This document shows, piece after piece, positions 13,155 to 23,947 of a DNA stretch of 64,000 nt. Under the pieces are notes generated by a model that was not told the DNA's origin, did no database searches, and saw nothing but the letters and a program-made list of their open reading frames with translations. Within the stretch, counting starts at the first letter, position 1. Every line of letters begins with the position of its first letter. Source of the DNA: Stomorhina lunata (Eukaryota > Arthropoda > Insecta > Diptera > Rhiniidae); assembly GCA_933228675.1 (NCBI GenBank), contig OW121740.1, positions 37,795,792 to 37,859,791 of the forward strand, read 5' to 3'. Made by a program: the position numbers and the translations under genes.

Positions 13155-14400
13155 AGAAAAGTTATCGATAGGGCGAGTTTTCTATAGAAAAGTCGTCGAT
13201 AGAGAAAGTTTTCTATAGAAAAGTTGTCGATAGGACTAGTTTTCTATAGAAAATTTGCCGATAGGACTAGTTTTCTATAGAAAAGCTGCCAATAGGACTA
13301 TTTTTCTACATAAAAGTTGCCGATATAACTAGTTTTCTGTATAAAAGTTTCGATAGAAAAGTTGACGATAGGACTAGTTTTCTAGAGAAAAGTTGTTGAT
13401 AGGGCAAGTTTTTTATAAAAAAGATGTCGATAGGGCAAATTTTTTATAGAAAAGTTGTCGATAGGGCAAGTTTTCTATAGAAAAGTTGTCGATAGGGCAA
13501 GTTTTCTTTAGAAAAGTTGTCGATAGGGCAAGTTTTCTATAGAAAAGTTGCCGATAGGACTAGTTTTCATTAGAAAAGTTGCCGATACGACTAGTTTTCA
13601 TTAGAAAAGTTGCCGATACGACTAGTTTTCTATAGAAAAGTTGCCGATAGGACTAGTTTTCTATAGAAAAGTTGCCAATAGGACTAGTTTTCTATAGAAA
13701 AGTTGTCGATCGGACTAGTTTTCTATAGAAAAGTTGCCGATAGGACTAGTTTTCATTAGAAAAGTTGCCGATACGACTAGTTTTCATTAGAAAAGTTGCC
13801 GATACGACTAGTTTTCTATAGAAAAGTTGCCGATAGGACTAGTTTTCTATAGAAAAGTTGCCAATAGGACTAGTTTTCTATAGAAAAGTTGCCGATAGGA
13901 CTAGTTTTCTATAGAAAAGTTGCCGCTAGGACTAGTTTTCTATAGAAAAGTTGCCGATAGGACTAGTTTTCTATAGAAAAGTTGCCGATAGGACTAGTTT
14001 TCTATAGAAAAGTTGCCGATAGGACTAGTTTTTTATAGAAAAGTTGCCGATAGGACTAGTTTTCTATAGAAAAGTTGCCGATAGGACTAGTTTTCTATAG
14101 AAAAGTTGCCGATAGGACTAGTTTTCTATAGAAAAGTTGCCGATAGGACTAGTTTTATATAGAAAAGTTGCCGATAGGACTAGTTTTCTATAGAAAAATT
14201 GCCGATAGGACTAGTTTTCTATAGAAAAGTTGCCGATAGGACTAGTTTTCTATAGAAAAGTTGCCGATAGGACTAGTTTTCTAAAGAAAAGTTGCCGATA
14301 GGACTAGGTTTCTATAGAAAAGTTGCCGATAGGACTAGTTTTCTATAGAAATGTTTTCAAAGTAGCAAGTTTTCTATAGAAAAGTTGTCGATAGGTTATT
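13155..14400 (-). repeat. Satellite array A4, 31-bp unit, opposite orientation to A3
   Basis: About 40 units of 31 bp reading TTTTCTATAGAAAA then GTTGCCGATAGGACTAG on the + strand. The reverse complement matches the A3 unit except for TGCC/TGTC and CTAG/CTTG differences. Units near 13430-13540 still read GTCGATAGGGCAAG, closer to A3. A six-unit block marked by two ATTAG variants (TTTTCATTAG) is duplicated: 13564 and 13750, 186 bp apart. Left and right edges are degenerate. Confidence 0.95.
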
Positions 14401-15210
14401 TTTTTATAAAAAAAGTGGAGGTATGTTAATTTTTATATAGAAATTTATATTTATTGTTGAAAAAAAGCAAGAAGATTTAAAGGCCTTAATAAAATTAATG
14501 AAAATTACTTATTTTACTAAATGGAAATTTATATGATATTTTCTCCCCATTTTTCCTTGTAATTACATTATAAAAAAGAAAACTCTTTTGTTTAAGCTTT
14601 CAACAATAGCTTAAGTTTTTGTCTATAATTTTTCTTGTTAAATGATGATTTTAATTGATGTTAACACAAAAGTTATATGTTTGTAAAAATTCGTGTATGT
14701 GATCTGCTCCTAGAGAAGCTGCATTAGGATGAACGCAAATTTGTGTTACAACTTAGTCTTCCATAGAGCTTTTGTTGTTTTAATGCAGCTTTCATTTGTT
14801 TCATTTTGTTCCGCTTTATAACACTCTGACATTTTTATGGTAAAGTTCAGAGAGTTACCAAAAAGTGTTGTTAATCTTCAGTGTTGGAGTTTGTTTGTGT
14901 TATGTTTTCAAAAGTCAGGGATTTAAGTGTATGGAGTCTTAAAAAATAGTTCTGAGGAAATGTTGATCAGATTTTAAAGAATACTTTATTTTTGAACAAA
15001 ATTCGAATTAAATCGAAAAAATTAAAAAATAAATTAAAAATTTTTGAATTAAATTATGTTTGCCTATAAACAAAATCTTAAAAAGATATTAAAGCGCAAT
15101 TCGCTGCATCGGGGTTTTAATGTTTGTAATATAATACACTTTGGATAATTCGTATTTAAAAAATATCTTCAGAATAAAAAGGATTTAGTTCATCAGGGCC
15201 AACTAAATTT
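14401..15210. other. Unique AT-rich region, no gene seen
   Basis: AT-rich non-repetitive sequence following array A4. Scattered short frames only, no splice-flanked coding block, no hairpin of note. Confidence 0.5.
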
Positions 15211-15288
15211 GTGTTTTTACTTAATGATACTATTTTTTATATTCGATGTGAAATATCTCAACAAATCAGTTTGCTGCAGCCAGCTGCA

Positions 15289-15470
15289 GTTTTGCTAAAT
15301 TTTGTTTTATTTTTTGCTTTTGTGGTAATAAGTGTTTCGAAAATCTTTTCAGAATATGAAGGATTGAAATCTGTGAAGACCATTAAACATTTGTATTTTA
15401 AGAAAATTGTTATATGGTTAGTTTTTATACTGATTAAAAACAAAAAACGGTTTATATTTCGTTTTCGCAA
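15289..15470 (+). pseudogene. Possible decayed paralogue of the 15471 small secreted ORF
   Basis: In the frame open from 15211, the stretch around residues 28-65 (hydrophobic LLNFVLFFAFVVISVSK, then IFSEYEGLKSVKTI) lines up with the next small ORF, whose corresponding segment is a signal-like hydrophobic run followed by ICSQYNGLKFYETV. DNA similarity extends past this, including the shared GGTTTAT end. No in-frame ATG precedes the hydrophobic run and the cysteine is replaced by Phe, so if this is a relative it is a decayed copy or an exon lacking its start. Low confidence; AT-rich DNA produces hydrophobic frames easily. Confidence 0.2.
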
Positions 15471-15668
15471 ATGGCTGCATCTAAAGTTACACTATTGTTA
15501 ATCTATATATCTTTAACAATAACTGGTTCAGAAATCTGCTCACAATATAATGGTTTGAAGTTCTACGAGACCGTCAATAGTTTTGTATTTTCAAGAATTT
15601 TAAATTTTTATATAAAGAGGGTTTATTTCAATTATGAGGTATATAGTTATATGGGTAACATTAACTAA
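15471..15668 (+). CDS. Hypothetical small secreted protein, 65 aa
   Basis: The ATG at 15471 is in a good insect context (GCAAATGG). The predicted product opens with MAASK and a hydrophobic run to about residue 18, then TGSE, so a signal peptide cleaved near residue 20 is plausible. The mature part would have a single Cys (C23), then QYNGLKFYETV and an aromatic-rich tail ending at TAA (15666-15668). A diverged copy of the same segment lies immediately upstream, which is the main reason to list it. No family is recognised and no TATA box or poly(A) signal clearly belongs to it. It could equally be a first exon or chance. Confidence 0.25.
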   Translation: MAASKVTLLLIYISLTITGSEICSQYNGLKFYETVNSFVFSRILNFYIKRVYFNYEVYSYMGNIN

Positions 15669-16177
15669 TATTTCCCAAATATTTCATTCCTTTAATCCCC
15701 TGCCCTTTGAAGCTGATGTTGCATTTTGTTTAGTGTCATGTTAAACGCTCATGTTAAGCTACTGTTGTTCCAAAGTGGAAAAGTCAACGAAAAATTAATA
15801 GACAAAATGTTTGTTAGTTACCAAAAAAAAAAAAACAAAAACATTAAAGTATTTGCAACAAAATTTACAGGTAGGTTGGCTGGTTACCCTCAACCTCTGT
15901 CCGGATTTATCAAGAAAATTGTTGTTTGTTTGTAAGGAAAATGAAGGTTGTTGGAAAATAAAATTAAATACAAATTATTTGATGAGCTTTAAGATATCTG
16001 AGTGTAATTAATTAAATTTTTACAAGTGTTACTGGTACTGAATATATTTACTGGGAAATTTGATAGCTCTTTTTTGAATTTAATGATCCTTTAATGAGGT
16101 CGTGTTGTAGACCATTAACTGATCATGCAAACAGGGACACCTAAGAAATTTAAAGGCAAATACACAAAATGCATTAC
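15669..16177. other. Unique AT-rich region, no gene supported
   Basis: Contains overlapping short frames (15726-16011) without coding character; the A run near 15829 is homopolymeric. Nothing else was recognised. Confidence 0.45.
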
Positions 16178-16187
16178 TTCGATCTAT

Positions 16188-16308
16188 GTTGTTGTTGTTG
16201 TAACTGCGATATTATTGGTAATATCGTAGAAATGTCAGTCCTTGGTCGGAATCCTTAGATTTCCGAGTCGTTCCGGTAGGAAGAACCGATAGCCGTTTGA
16301 ACGAGTTT
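16188..16308 (+). mobile_element. Short interspersed element with probable target duplication
   Basis: Begins with TTGTTGTTGTTG, has a perfect 8-bp hairpin (CGATATTA at 16207-16214, TAATATCG at 16219-16226), then CAGTCCTTGGTCGGAA and GAGTCGTTCCGGTAGG followed by AGAACCGATAGCCG. From memory this order (TGTTGTTGTTGTA, hairpin, CAGTCCTTGGCCGGA, GTCGTTCCGGT, AGAACCG) is a short dispersed element common in tephritid and calyptrate genomes. The flanks carry GATCTAT at 16181-16187 and again at 16309-16315, which reads as a 7-bp target site duplication (10 bp with one mismatch). It has no coding capacity. Confidence 0.55.
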
Positions 16309-16814
16309 GATCTATATAACTTACCTCTAGGGGGTCTTTATTTGAGTTGTTTTGGATTTTGAGTAAGAACTCGACCTTAATGAATCAATTATTCTGATTT
16401 TTAGGTCAACATTTTTAAAACTACCCTTGAAATCGTATCTAAAATAAACCCAACAAATTTTAGTTACAAACATTTTGTAATTTCAAGAACAAAGTTTAAC
16501 AAACTAAAAACAGAAAAGGTCTCAAATTTTTTATCTAATTTTGCTACTGTTTTTGAAAGAACCAGAAAACATTGGAAGTAAAATAGAAAAAAATGTAATT
16601 TACAATTATATATGACGACGCCAAATGTATCTTAAAAAAAATCTAAGGTTATCGCCAATATAAGAAAACAATGACTTTTTGATAAAAACACCGTAATGAT
16701 AAAACTGATAAGAAACGGGGTAAGATGATAACGTGTAAATTAGATTCATTTTAATTTAGATATTTTCGCTTAAAGGTATAAACACAGTTAAGATGAACGA
16801 CTAATTTCGTCAAG

Positions 16815-16846
16815 CATAACGAATTCGATATTGAAAATTCGTTATG
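16815..16846. repeat. Hairpin, 11-bp perfect arms
   Basis: CATAACGAATT at 16815-16825 and its exact complement AATTCGTTATG at 16836-16846 with a 10-nt loop. It sits in a stretch (16600-17180) rich in CG-containing inverted motifs such as TTCGTC/GACGAA, possibly one old MITE together with the hairpin at 17091. Confidence 0.6.
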
Positions 16847-17090
16847 TTTGTTCGTCCATTGAATACAATTAGAACGAAGAAATGTCGTTGACGCCATTTT
16901 TGTTGATTTTGATTTGCACGATTTATTCCTTGGCTATTTCACACGATTATTTAGAATCAAGGATAATTTCTTATTTAGATTCTCTTATCTGTTCATGGTT
17001 CAGTTCTCTTTTCAGGGACGAACAACCAATTTTTCGAAACGAAAATTCGTCACTAGAAATATAACTTTCATATCAACTCATTTATATAAA

Positions 17091-17176
17091 AATGCTCACA
17101 ATTATTGCGTACGACGAAATTCGCACTGCTCAATACGCGCGACGATATTTCGTCGTACGCAGCAATTGTGAGCATT
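17091..17176. repeat. Long CG-rich hairpin, 29-bp arms
   Basis: Arms at 17091-17119 and 17148-17176 pair over 29 bp with two mismatches; they begin AATGCTCACAATT and contain GCGTACGACGAAA. The loop of 28 nt is also CG-rich (CAATACGCGCGACG). CpG density far exceeds the surroundings. The overlapping short frames here are shadows. It could be a small fold-back element or a structured RNA; no flanking duplication was found. Confidence 0.65.
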
Positions 17177-17254
17177 GTCATATAAACCCATTTGCAATAT
17201 TTCTAATGACGTTGCGAAAAATAGGTCGCTTATTCTTAAAAAAAAGAACTGAGA

Positions 17255-19345
17255 ACCGATAAAATAATCTAAATAGGAAATTATAACTGAATCCAGAATT
17301 TAACCTAAAACCAATTTATTTCCAAACCTAGAAGAGAATATAAAACTGAGCAATAAAATTAACCCAGAACTGAAACTAAGACTAAAGCTAGATTTTTATC
17401 TAAACCCGAATCTAAGACTGAAGCTACACCTGAACATAATTACAACTTAACCTTAAATTAAAACTACAACTGAAGCTATAATCTAACCTTTAACTATACC
17501 TAAATCTGAACCATAAACGAACCTTAAACTGAGCAAGAACTACATCTAGAACTGAACCCAGAGATGAGCCTAGAACTGAACTGAGGACTGAATTTAGAAC
17601 TAAACTTAGATCCTTACCTAGAATTAACCTAAAACCGAACTTAAATCTTAACCTAGAACATAAGATAGTGTTGAACCTAGAAGGGAGCCTAGAACTGAAC
17701 CGAAAACTCAACCTTGAACTAATCCTAGAACTGAACTTAGATCTAAACCTAAAACTACACATTAAACTGTACTTATATATTAATCTAAAACTAAACTTAA
17801 AACCCAACTAAAGTTTCAACCTAGAAGTGAAGGTAGAGTTGAACCTATAACGGAGCCTAGAAGTAAACATAGATCAAAACCGAAAACTATACCTAGAACT
17901 GAACCCAAAGCTGAACCCAGAACTGAATGTAGAACTTAGAGCTTAACCTAGAGCTAAACAAACCTAAAACCAAACTCTAATCTTAACCTAGTACTAAAGG
18001 CAGAGTTGAACCTAAAAGGGAGCCTAGATCTGAAACGAAAACTGTACCTAAAACTAATCCTAGAAATGAACTAAGATCTAAACCTAGAACTACGCCTAAA
18101 ACTAAACTTATATATTAATCTAAAACTAAACTTAAAACCCAACCCAAATCACAACCTAGAATTCAAGGTAATGTTGAACCTAGAACGGAGCCTAGAACTG
18201 AACCTAGAACTAAACCTTGAACTGGACTTACATTTTAAGGCTAGAGCCACACCTAGAACTGAACCAAGAGTTGGACCTAAAACCAAACCGTGAACTAAAC
18301 TTAGATCCTAACCTATAACTTAACCTAAAACCGAACTCAAAACTAAAAACTGAACTAAACCTAGAACTGAACTTATTTCTTAACCTATATCTTAACCTTA
18401 AACTAAACTTTCATCTTGACCTAGAACTATACCTAGAGTTGAACCTGGAAAGGAACTAAGAACTAAGCCGAGAACTGAACCTAGAACTAAACCAAGAACT
18501 TAACTTAGATTCTAACCTAGAACTAAACCTGAAACTGAACTGTAGTCTTAACATAGAACTAAACCGGGAACTGAACTTAGATCCTTACCTAGATCTGAAT
18601 CTAAAACTGAACTCAGATATTGCCCTAGAACTACACCTAGAATTGAACCTGGAACGGAACTAAAAACTAAACCGAGAACTCAACCTAGAACTAAACCTGG
18701 AACTAAATCTAGAGTTAAATATAGAACTAAACTAAGATCTTTAGGCAGAACTATAACTGAAAGCATAGTTGAATCCAAATTGGAACCTAAAACTGAAATT
18801 TGAAAAAAAACTTAGATCTTAACTTGGAAATCACTTTAAAACTGAACTTAGATCATATCCTAGAACTGAACCTAGAGTTCATCATCTAAAACCTTGAAAA
18901 AAACTAAGAACTGAAAATTAAACTGAATCTAGAACTGAATCTTAACCTAGAATATTAACGTATAACGTATACTTAGATCTTTACCTGAAACTTGAGCTCT
19001 TCTTATGAGTTCACCTATAACTAGACCTATAGTTGAACCTAGAACAGAACCTCAACTGAAAATGAAAGTGAAGAATTGAATCTATAATTAAAACTGAATT
19101 TAAGCTAGAACTACACCTAACAACGGAACAAGTGAACTTAACCTGAACTTACAACTGAACAGTGAACTTAAGCTGAACTGGAACTGAACGTGAAGAATTG
19201 AATCTAACCTATAATTTTACCCAGAACTTAACTTAAAACTGATCGTAGAACTCAACCTAGAGTTGAACCTAGAACAAAACCTTGAATTGAACTGGAACTA
19301 TGCATAGAACTTAATGTTAAAAATTGAACCTAGAATTAAACCTGC
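17255..19345 (+). repeat. Degenerate 12-bp minisatellite (CCTAGAACTGAA type)
   Basis: About 2.1 kb of loosely repeated AACCTAGAACTG units, mostly 12 bp but with frequent 6-bp slips (AACTGAACCT) and substitutions (AAACTTAGATC, GAACCGAG). Hardly any two neighbouring units match, so the array is old or is not being homogenised. The reverse complement, CTAGGTTCAGTT, resembles the uniform 11-bp unit at 28.7-31.8 kb. A minus-strand frame of 105 codons at 17490-17807 (F/R/S-rich) is a by-product of the repeat. Confidence 0.85.
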
Positions 19346-19792
19346 CCCTAGTGTACAGCTAATGTTTTAGAGCTACCCACCGATAATTTTTAACTGAAAT
19401 TTTTGTTATACCCATATTTTATATCATATTGTAAGTTTGTTTGTACAATCATCACTCCCAAATGTCATAACCAATTTGGGTAAAATTTATAACTTAGATA
19501 GGCCACGAAGCCAGGGAGTGTTTGTAGAATATTTATAGAGTATTCGATATATATTTTAGTATTATATCTCACGAACTATTCCGATCACAACACAAATAAA
19601 AAATGTCGTATATCTTTATAATTATTAATGTGTCAATCATTAATTGTTATTCTTAAACGATTAATAAAATATCAAAGGTTTATTGTAGGAATTTTGTATG
19701 GAACATTTGATTTATAAGCTTTTTGGATAATTGGTAATTGAAAAAAGTTTTGCCCTCAAAGAAAGGAAAAAAAAAACATAATTTTAGAAAAA
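19346..19792. other. Unique flank left of the LTR element
   Basis: AT-rich, no gene. TTGTTATACCCATATTTTAT near 19403 is the sort of sequence found in decayed dipteran elements but is not diagnostic. Confidence 0.4.
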
Positions 19793-19796
19793 GTAT

Positions 19797-20108
19797 TGTA
19801 ATGTATTTTGTATATGTAAATCGTATTGTAGTGATAATTTAATGTCTTAAGGCCATCTTTTATTTATATTTATATCATATTTAGTTTCGATAAGTTAGCC
19901 CCATCTATTAAATATAATTTTAAATATTAGAACGCCATCTTATTGTCAAAACATAAATTATAATACTTTCTGATCAACTCTGTTTAGAGACATACCTTTT
20001 AAGCGCCTCTGAATTGAGGACATTTTGTAAAACTAAAAGACATTCTAGAAGAAATAAACGAGGAGAACACAAGTATCATAAAAGCTCTTGTTTAATTTCG
20101 CCATTACA
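19797..20108 (+). repeat. 5' LTR
   Basis: 312 bp, TGTAATGTATTTTG start and TTCGCCATTACA end. Matches the 3' LTR through most of its length, including TTTCGATAAGTTAGCCCCAT and CTCTGAATTGAGGACATTTT; differences cluster in the first 100 bp and near position 20050. Confidence 0.85.
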
Positions 20109-20161
20109 TCCTTAGAAGTGGGATCCGAATATAACCTACAAATTTTTTCGAACAAACAAAG

Positions 20162-20605
20162 ATGGAACGGCAGTCAACATTGAAATCTGCCTCAGGTAAA
20201 TATGAAACTTTGGAAGACTGTGTGTCCCCTCCGTCCACCGCTGCCACTACTTGCTCAAACCCTCCGACCACCACTGCCACTACTTGCTCAAACCCTCCGT
20301 CCACCGATGTCTCTGTTCGCATAAACACTCCGTCCACAGCTGCCTCTATTTGCACAAACCCTCCGACAACATCCTCAGGAACTTCGATTGCACGTACTCC
20401 GAAGAAAATATCTGATGATTTTTTTCTACAAACAACCTCCGCTGCTTTTAACATGCCATTTTCTGCGTCGGTAGAAGACATTTTAAAAGCGTCAGCTTCA
20501 GTCACCGGACCAACGGTAGTTGAAAACAACATAAAGGTTTTACCGTCTGTATGTGAGCAATTTAAGACCGAAGCGCAGTGTTTAGACGAAGAAATTAACA
20601 ACTGA
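20162..20605 (+). CDS. 147-aa Pro/Ser/Thr-rich ORF of the LTR element
   Basis: The only intact frame inside the LTR element, ATG at 20162 (context ACAAAGATGG) to TGA at 20603-20605. Residues about 22-69 are four 11-residue repeats of the form PPSTAATTCSN with a cysteine, diverging in the third and fourth copies, followed by a non-repetitive C-terminal part with ARTPKKISDDFF and VEDILKASAS. No CCHC knuckle or Gag capsid motif can be seen. Position directly after the 5' LTR suggests a truncated Gag N-terminus or an element-specific protein; this is inference. The overlapping minus-strand frame (20104-20646) is its mirror. Confidence 0.55.
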   Translation: MERQSTLKSASGKYETLEDCVSPPSTAATTCSNPPTTTATTCSNPPSTDVSVRINTPSTAASICTNPPTTSSGTSIARTPKKISDDFFLQTTSAAFNMPFSASVEDILKASASVTGPTVVENNIKVLPSVCEQFKTEAQCLDEEINN

Positions 20606-20664
20606 GACGACGTCATGAAATTCTCCGGTTGATTGAGGGCATTCAAAAGTCAGGATAGCCGAGT

Positions 20665-20980
20665 TGTAATGTATTTTGTATACATATGTAATTCGTATTG
20701 TAGTACTAATTTAATGTCTTAAGGCCATCTATTATTTATATTAATATCATATTTAGTTTCGATAAGTTAGCCCCATCTATTAAATATAATTTTAAATACT
20801 AGAACACCATCTAATTGTCAAAACATAAATTATAATACTTTCTGATCAACTCTGTTTAGAGACATACCTTTTAAGCGCCTCTGAATTGAGGACATTTTGT
20901 AAAACTAAAAGACATGCTAGAAGACAGAAACGTGGAGAACACAAGTATCATAAAAGCTCTTGTTTAATTTCGCCATTACA
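20665..20980 (+). repeat. 3' LTR
   Basis: 316 bp copy of the 5' LTR with the same TGTAATG and CATTACA ends, followed directly by the GTAT target duplication. Confidence 0.85.
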
Positions 20981-20984
20981 GTAT

Positions 20985-22625
20985 ATAGATCAACGTTGGC
21001 CAAATGGAGAGCTCTTTTAAATGAGAAATGTGAGCTGAGATTGTATTTGCTGTATGTTTTGTTATTTTATTATGTATTGTTATTTGTTTCTTTAGTAAAT
21101 GTAAATTTATGGAACTCTTAAATATGAAGTTTTAAAATTGTATAAAACGATTTTTTATTAGCAGGATCGGAATGGAGCAAGATAACTTTAGAAATTAGAC
21201 ACTGGTAATATGAACAAGCTGTGTCCAAAAAGTTTTACTTTTTATATAATCACAAAATTTATTTAAATTTGCTTTATAAAAATCATGAATTGAAATAAAG
21301 CTTATATAAAGCGTTATAAGTTAAAATTTAATACTTTTAATTATTTGAAATTCAGCGGGAATTAGTAGTAGAAAAAACGTTATATTTAAAAATATTCCTA
21401 AAAAACAAGTAAAATTTTTTACGGAAAACAATTGAAGAAGTCTTGCATGACTTTTAAATTTAATAAGTTTTGCATTTCAAGTTCCTGGTTAATTGTTTCA
21501 ACTCCCTCAACTATAAAAGGCTTATAAGGAGATGAATTAAATTGCACTTAAAAATTTTTCCGTCTTTGTTAAGCAAAAAATGAAATTTGAATAAAACTTA
21601 ATGAAATCTTTTTATTGTTCAGTTTAAGTTGAAAGTGTTTAAAATTTGAACAATGAAATGTGAAAAGTATGGGCATGTTGCAAACATTTAAACGTCATTT
21701 CTAAAATGATCTTAAATAGAAAACCATCAAGCCAATTATACTATAAATATTTGCCTGGTCAAGATCAAGACCAAATTATAAACTTTTGAAACAGTTTAAC
21801 TTAACGCAAAGGCATATGCAATCAATTTGTGAGTCATTCAAAAAAGTACAATAGGTAACAATTAAAATTAAACACAAGCATATGAACTAAATTGTTACAG
21901 TAGTATTCAGTTAAACGCCCAATAATTTAACTTTATAAAATAAAATGTTTACTTCATATTTCGTTTGAAAAACATTAAAATTTTAAATAAAAAGGAAGTA
22001 TCTTTTTCACAATTCTTTTGAAAAACACTTAAGCGAAAACTACTGTCTTAATGTTACCCGCCATAAAGTGATCATCACTCCATACTATTACCCATCAAAA
22101 TAGGCGTTTTTTACATTTTAAATGAAATAAGTTTTCTGCTATATTTGCCATCACTTCTTTTGTTACAACTCTTACAGAGAAAAACGCCCATATTTTTGCT
22201 GAAATATTCAAATTATGTAGATTTTCTTTTTTTTTTGTTGCACCAAATAGAGGACCCGTGGATCATTACAAAGATCTTTTCATTTCATGGCATTTTCATG
22301 CTCCATCTCTTTGCTGGCAACAGCGTGTTGACTGACAACTGACAGCGTTTCAAAATACGCAAAACAAAAAAGCTTTAAAAGAAAAATTCATTTTTAAATA
22401 ATAAAACTTTAAGTTCTGACCGTTGCAATATGGGCTATTTCTATCTTCTTAAGAATTTTGTTGTAAATTACTATTTATGATTAATCTTTTGGCATTTTTA
22501 GCGCTCCAGAGTAACACCTTCCCTAAAAAAAAAAAAACAAAATATAAAAATCTATAAGATTATTTTTTAGCTGCTTATGAGATGACCATTAAAAAACTGT
22601 ATTTAGGTTTAAAAAGAAGCAGAAA
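20985..22625. other. Unique AT-rich region, no gene supported
   Basis: About 1.6 kb of AT-rich sequence. The 65-codon frame at 22145-22342 has a non-ATG start and no splice context. A10+ homopolymers near 22526 are notable only as low complexity. Confidence 0.45.
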
Positions 22626-22635
22626 GGGCCAACCT

Positions 22636-23947
22636 AAAAATTTCAAAATTTTTTTGTTTTTATAGGAAATTTTTCAAAAATTTGCTATAATTTTTAGGAA
22701 ATTTTTCAAAAATTGTCCATTTTTTTTAAGAAAATTTTTCAATAATTTTCTAATTTTATGGGAAATTTTTCAAAAATTTTCTAGTTTTATATAAAATTTT
22801 TCAAAAATTTTCTATTTTTATAGGAAACTTTTCAAAAATTTTCTATTTTTATAGGAAATTTTTCAAAAATTTTCTATTTTTATAGGAATTTTTTTAAAAA
22901 TTTTCTATTTTTATAGGAAATTTTTCAAAAATGTTCTATTTTTATAGGAAATTTTTCAAAAATTTTCTATTTTTATAGGAAATTTTTCAAAAATTTTGAT
23001 AGGAAATTTTTTTCAAACTTTCTATTTTTAAAGAAATTTTTTCAAAAATTTTCTATTTTTATAAGAAATTTTTCAAAAATTTCCTATTTTTATAGGAAAT
23101 TTTTGAAAAATTTCCTATTTTTATAGGAAATTTTTAAAAAATTTCCTATTTTTATAGGAAATTTTTCAAAAATTTTCTATTTTTAAAGGAAATTTTTCAA
23201 AAATTTCCTATTTTTAAAGGAAATTTTTCAAAAATTTCCTATTTTTATAGGAAATTTTTCAAAAATTTCCTATTTTTATAGGAAATTTTTCAAAAATTTC
23301 CTATTTTTATAGGAAATTTTTCAAAAACTTTCTATTTTTAAAGGAAATTTTTCAAAAATTTCCTGTTTTTATAGGAAATTTTTCAAAAATTTCCTGTTTT
23401 TATAGGAAATTTTTCAATAATTTCCTATTTTTATAGGAAATTTTTCAAAAATTTTAAATTTTTTTAGGAAATTTTTCAAAAATTTCCTATTTTTATAGGA
23501 AATTTTTCAAAAATTTCCTATTTTTATAGGAAATTTTTAAAAAATTTTCTATTTTTATAGGAAATTTTTCAAAAATTTTCTATTTTTATAGGAAATTTTT
23601 CAAAAATTTTCTATTTTTATAGGAAATTTTTCAAAAATGTTCTATTTTTATAGGAAATTTTTCAAAAATTTTCTATTTTTATAGGAAATTTTTCAAAAAA
23701 TTCCTATTTTTATAGGAAATTTTTCAAAAATTTCCTATTTTTATAGGAAATTTTTCAAAAATTTCCTATTTTTATAGGAAATTTTTCAAAAATTTCCTAT
23801 TTTTATAGGAAATTTTTCAAAAATTTCCTATATTTATAGAGAATTTTTCAAAAATTTCCTTTTTTTATAGAAAATTTTTCAAAAATTTCCTATTTTTATA
23901 GAGAATTTTTCAAAAATTTTCAATTTTTATAGAAAAGTTTTCAAAAA
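22636..23947 (+). repeat. Satellite array B1, 31-bp unit
   Basis: About 42 units of 31 bp built from the hairpin TTTCCTATTTTTATAGGAAA and the second dyad TTTTTCAAAAA. Many units have TTTTCTATTTTTATAGGAAA, so it is less uniform than array B4 of the same orientation. The flanks carry related inverted motifs: GGGCCAAC at 22626-22633 and GTTTGGCCAC at 23951-23960. Confidence 0.95.

Larger units (their letters stand above)
19797..20980 (+). mobile_element. Complete non-autonomous LTR retrotransposon
   Basis: Two direct repeats of 312 and 316 bp (19797-20108 and 20665-20980) each start TGTAATG and end CATTACA, giving perfect 7-bp inverted termini of the TG...CA type. The element is bracketed by GTAT at 19793-19796 and 20981-20984, a 4-bp target duplication of the size typical of Ty3/gypsy elements. 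The internal part is only 556 bp and lacks protease, reverse transcriptase and integrase, so movement would need enzymes supplied in trans. The two LTRs differ by roughly a dozen changes, so the insertion is not very recent. The primer-binding site and polypurine tract are not obvious. Confidence 0.85.

Noticed and set aside
17490..17807. 105-codon minus-strand frame rich in Phe, Arg and Ser
   Set aside because: It is produced by the 12-bp minisatellite (four-codon period).
20104..20646. 180-codon minus-strand frame inside the LTR element
   Set aside because: It mirrors the + strand ORF, runs into the 5' LTR, and has no promoter or element logic.
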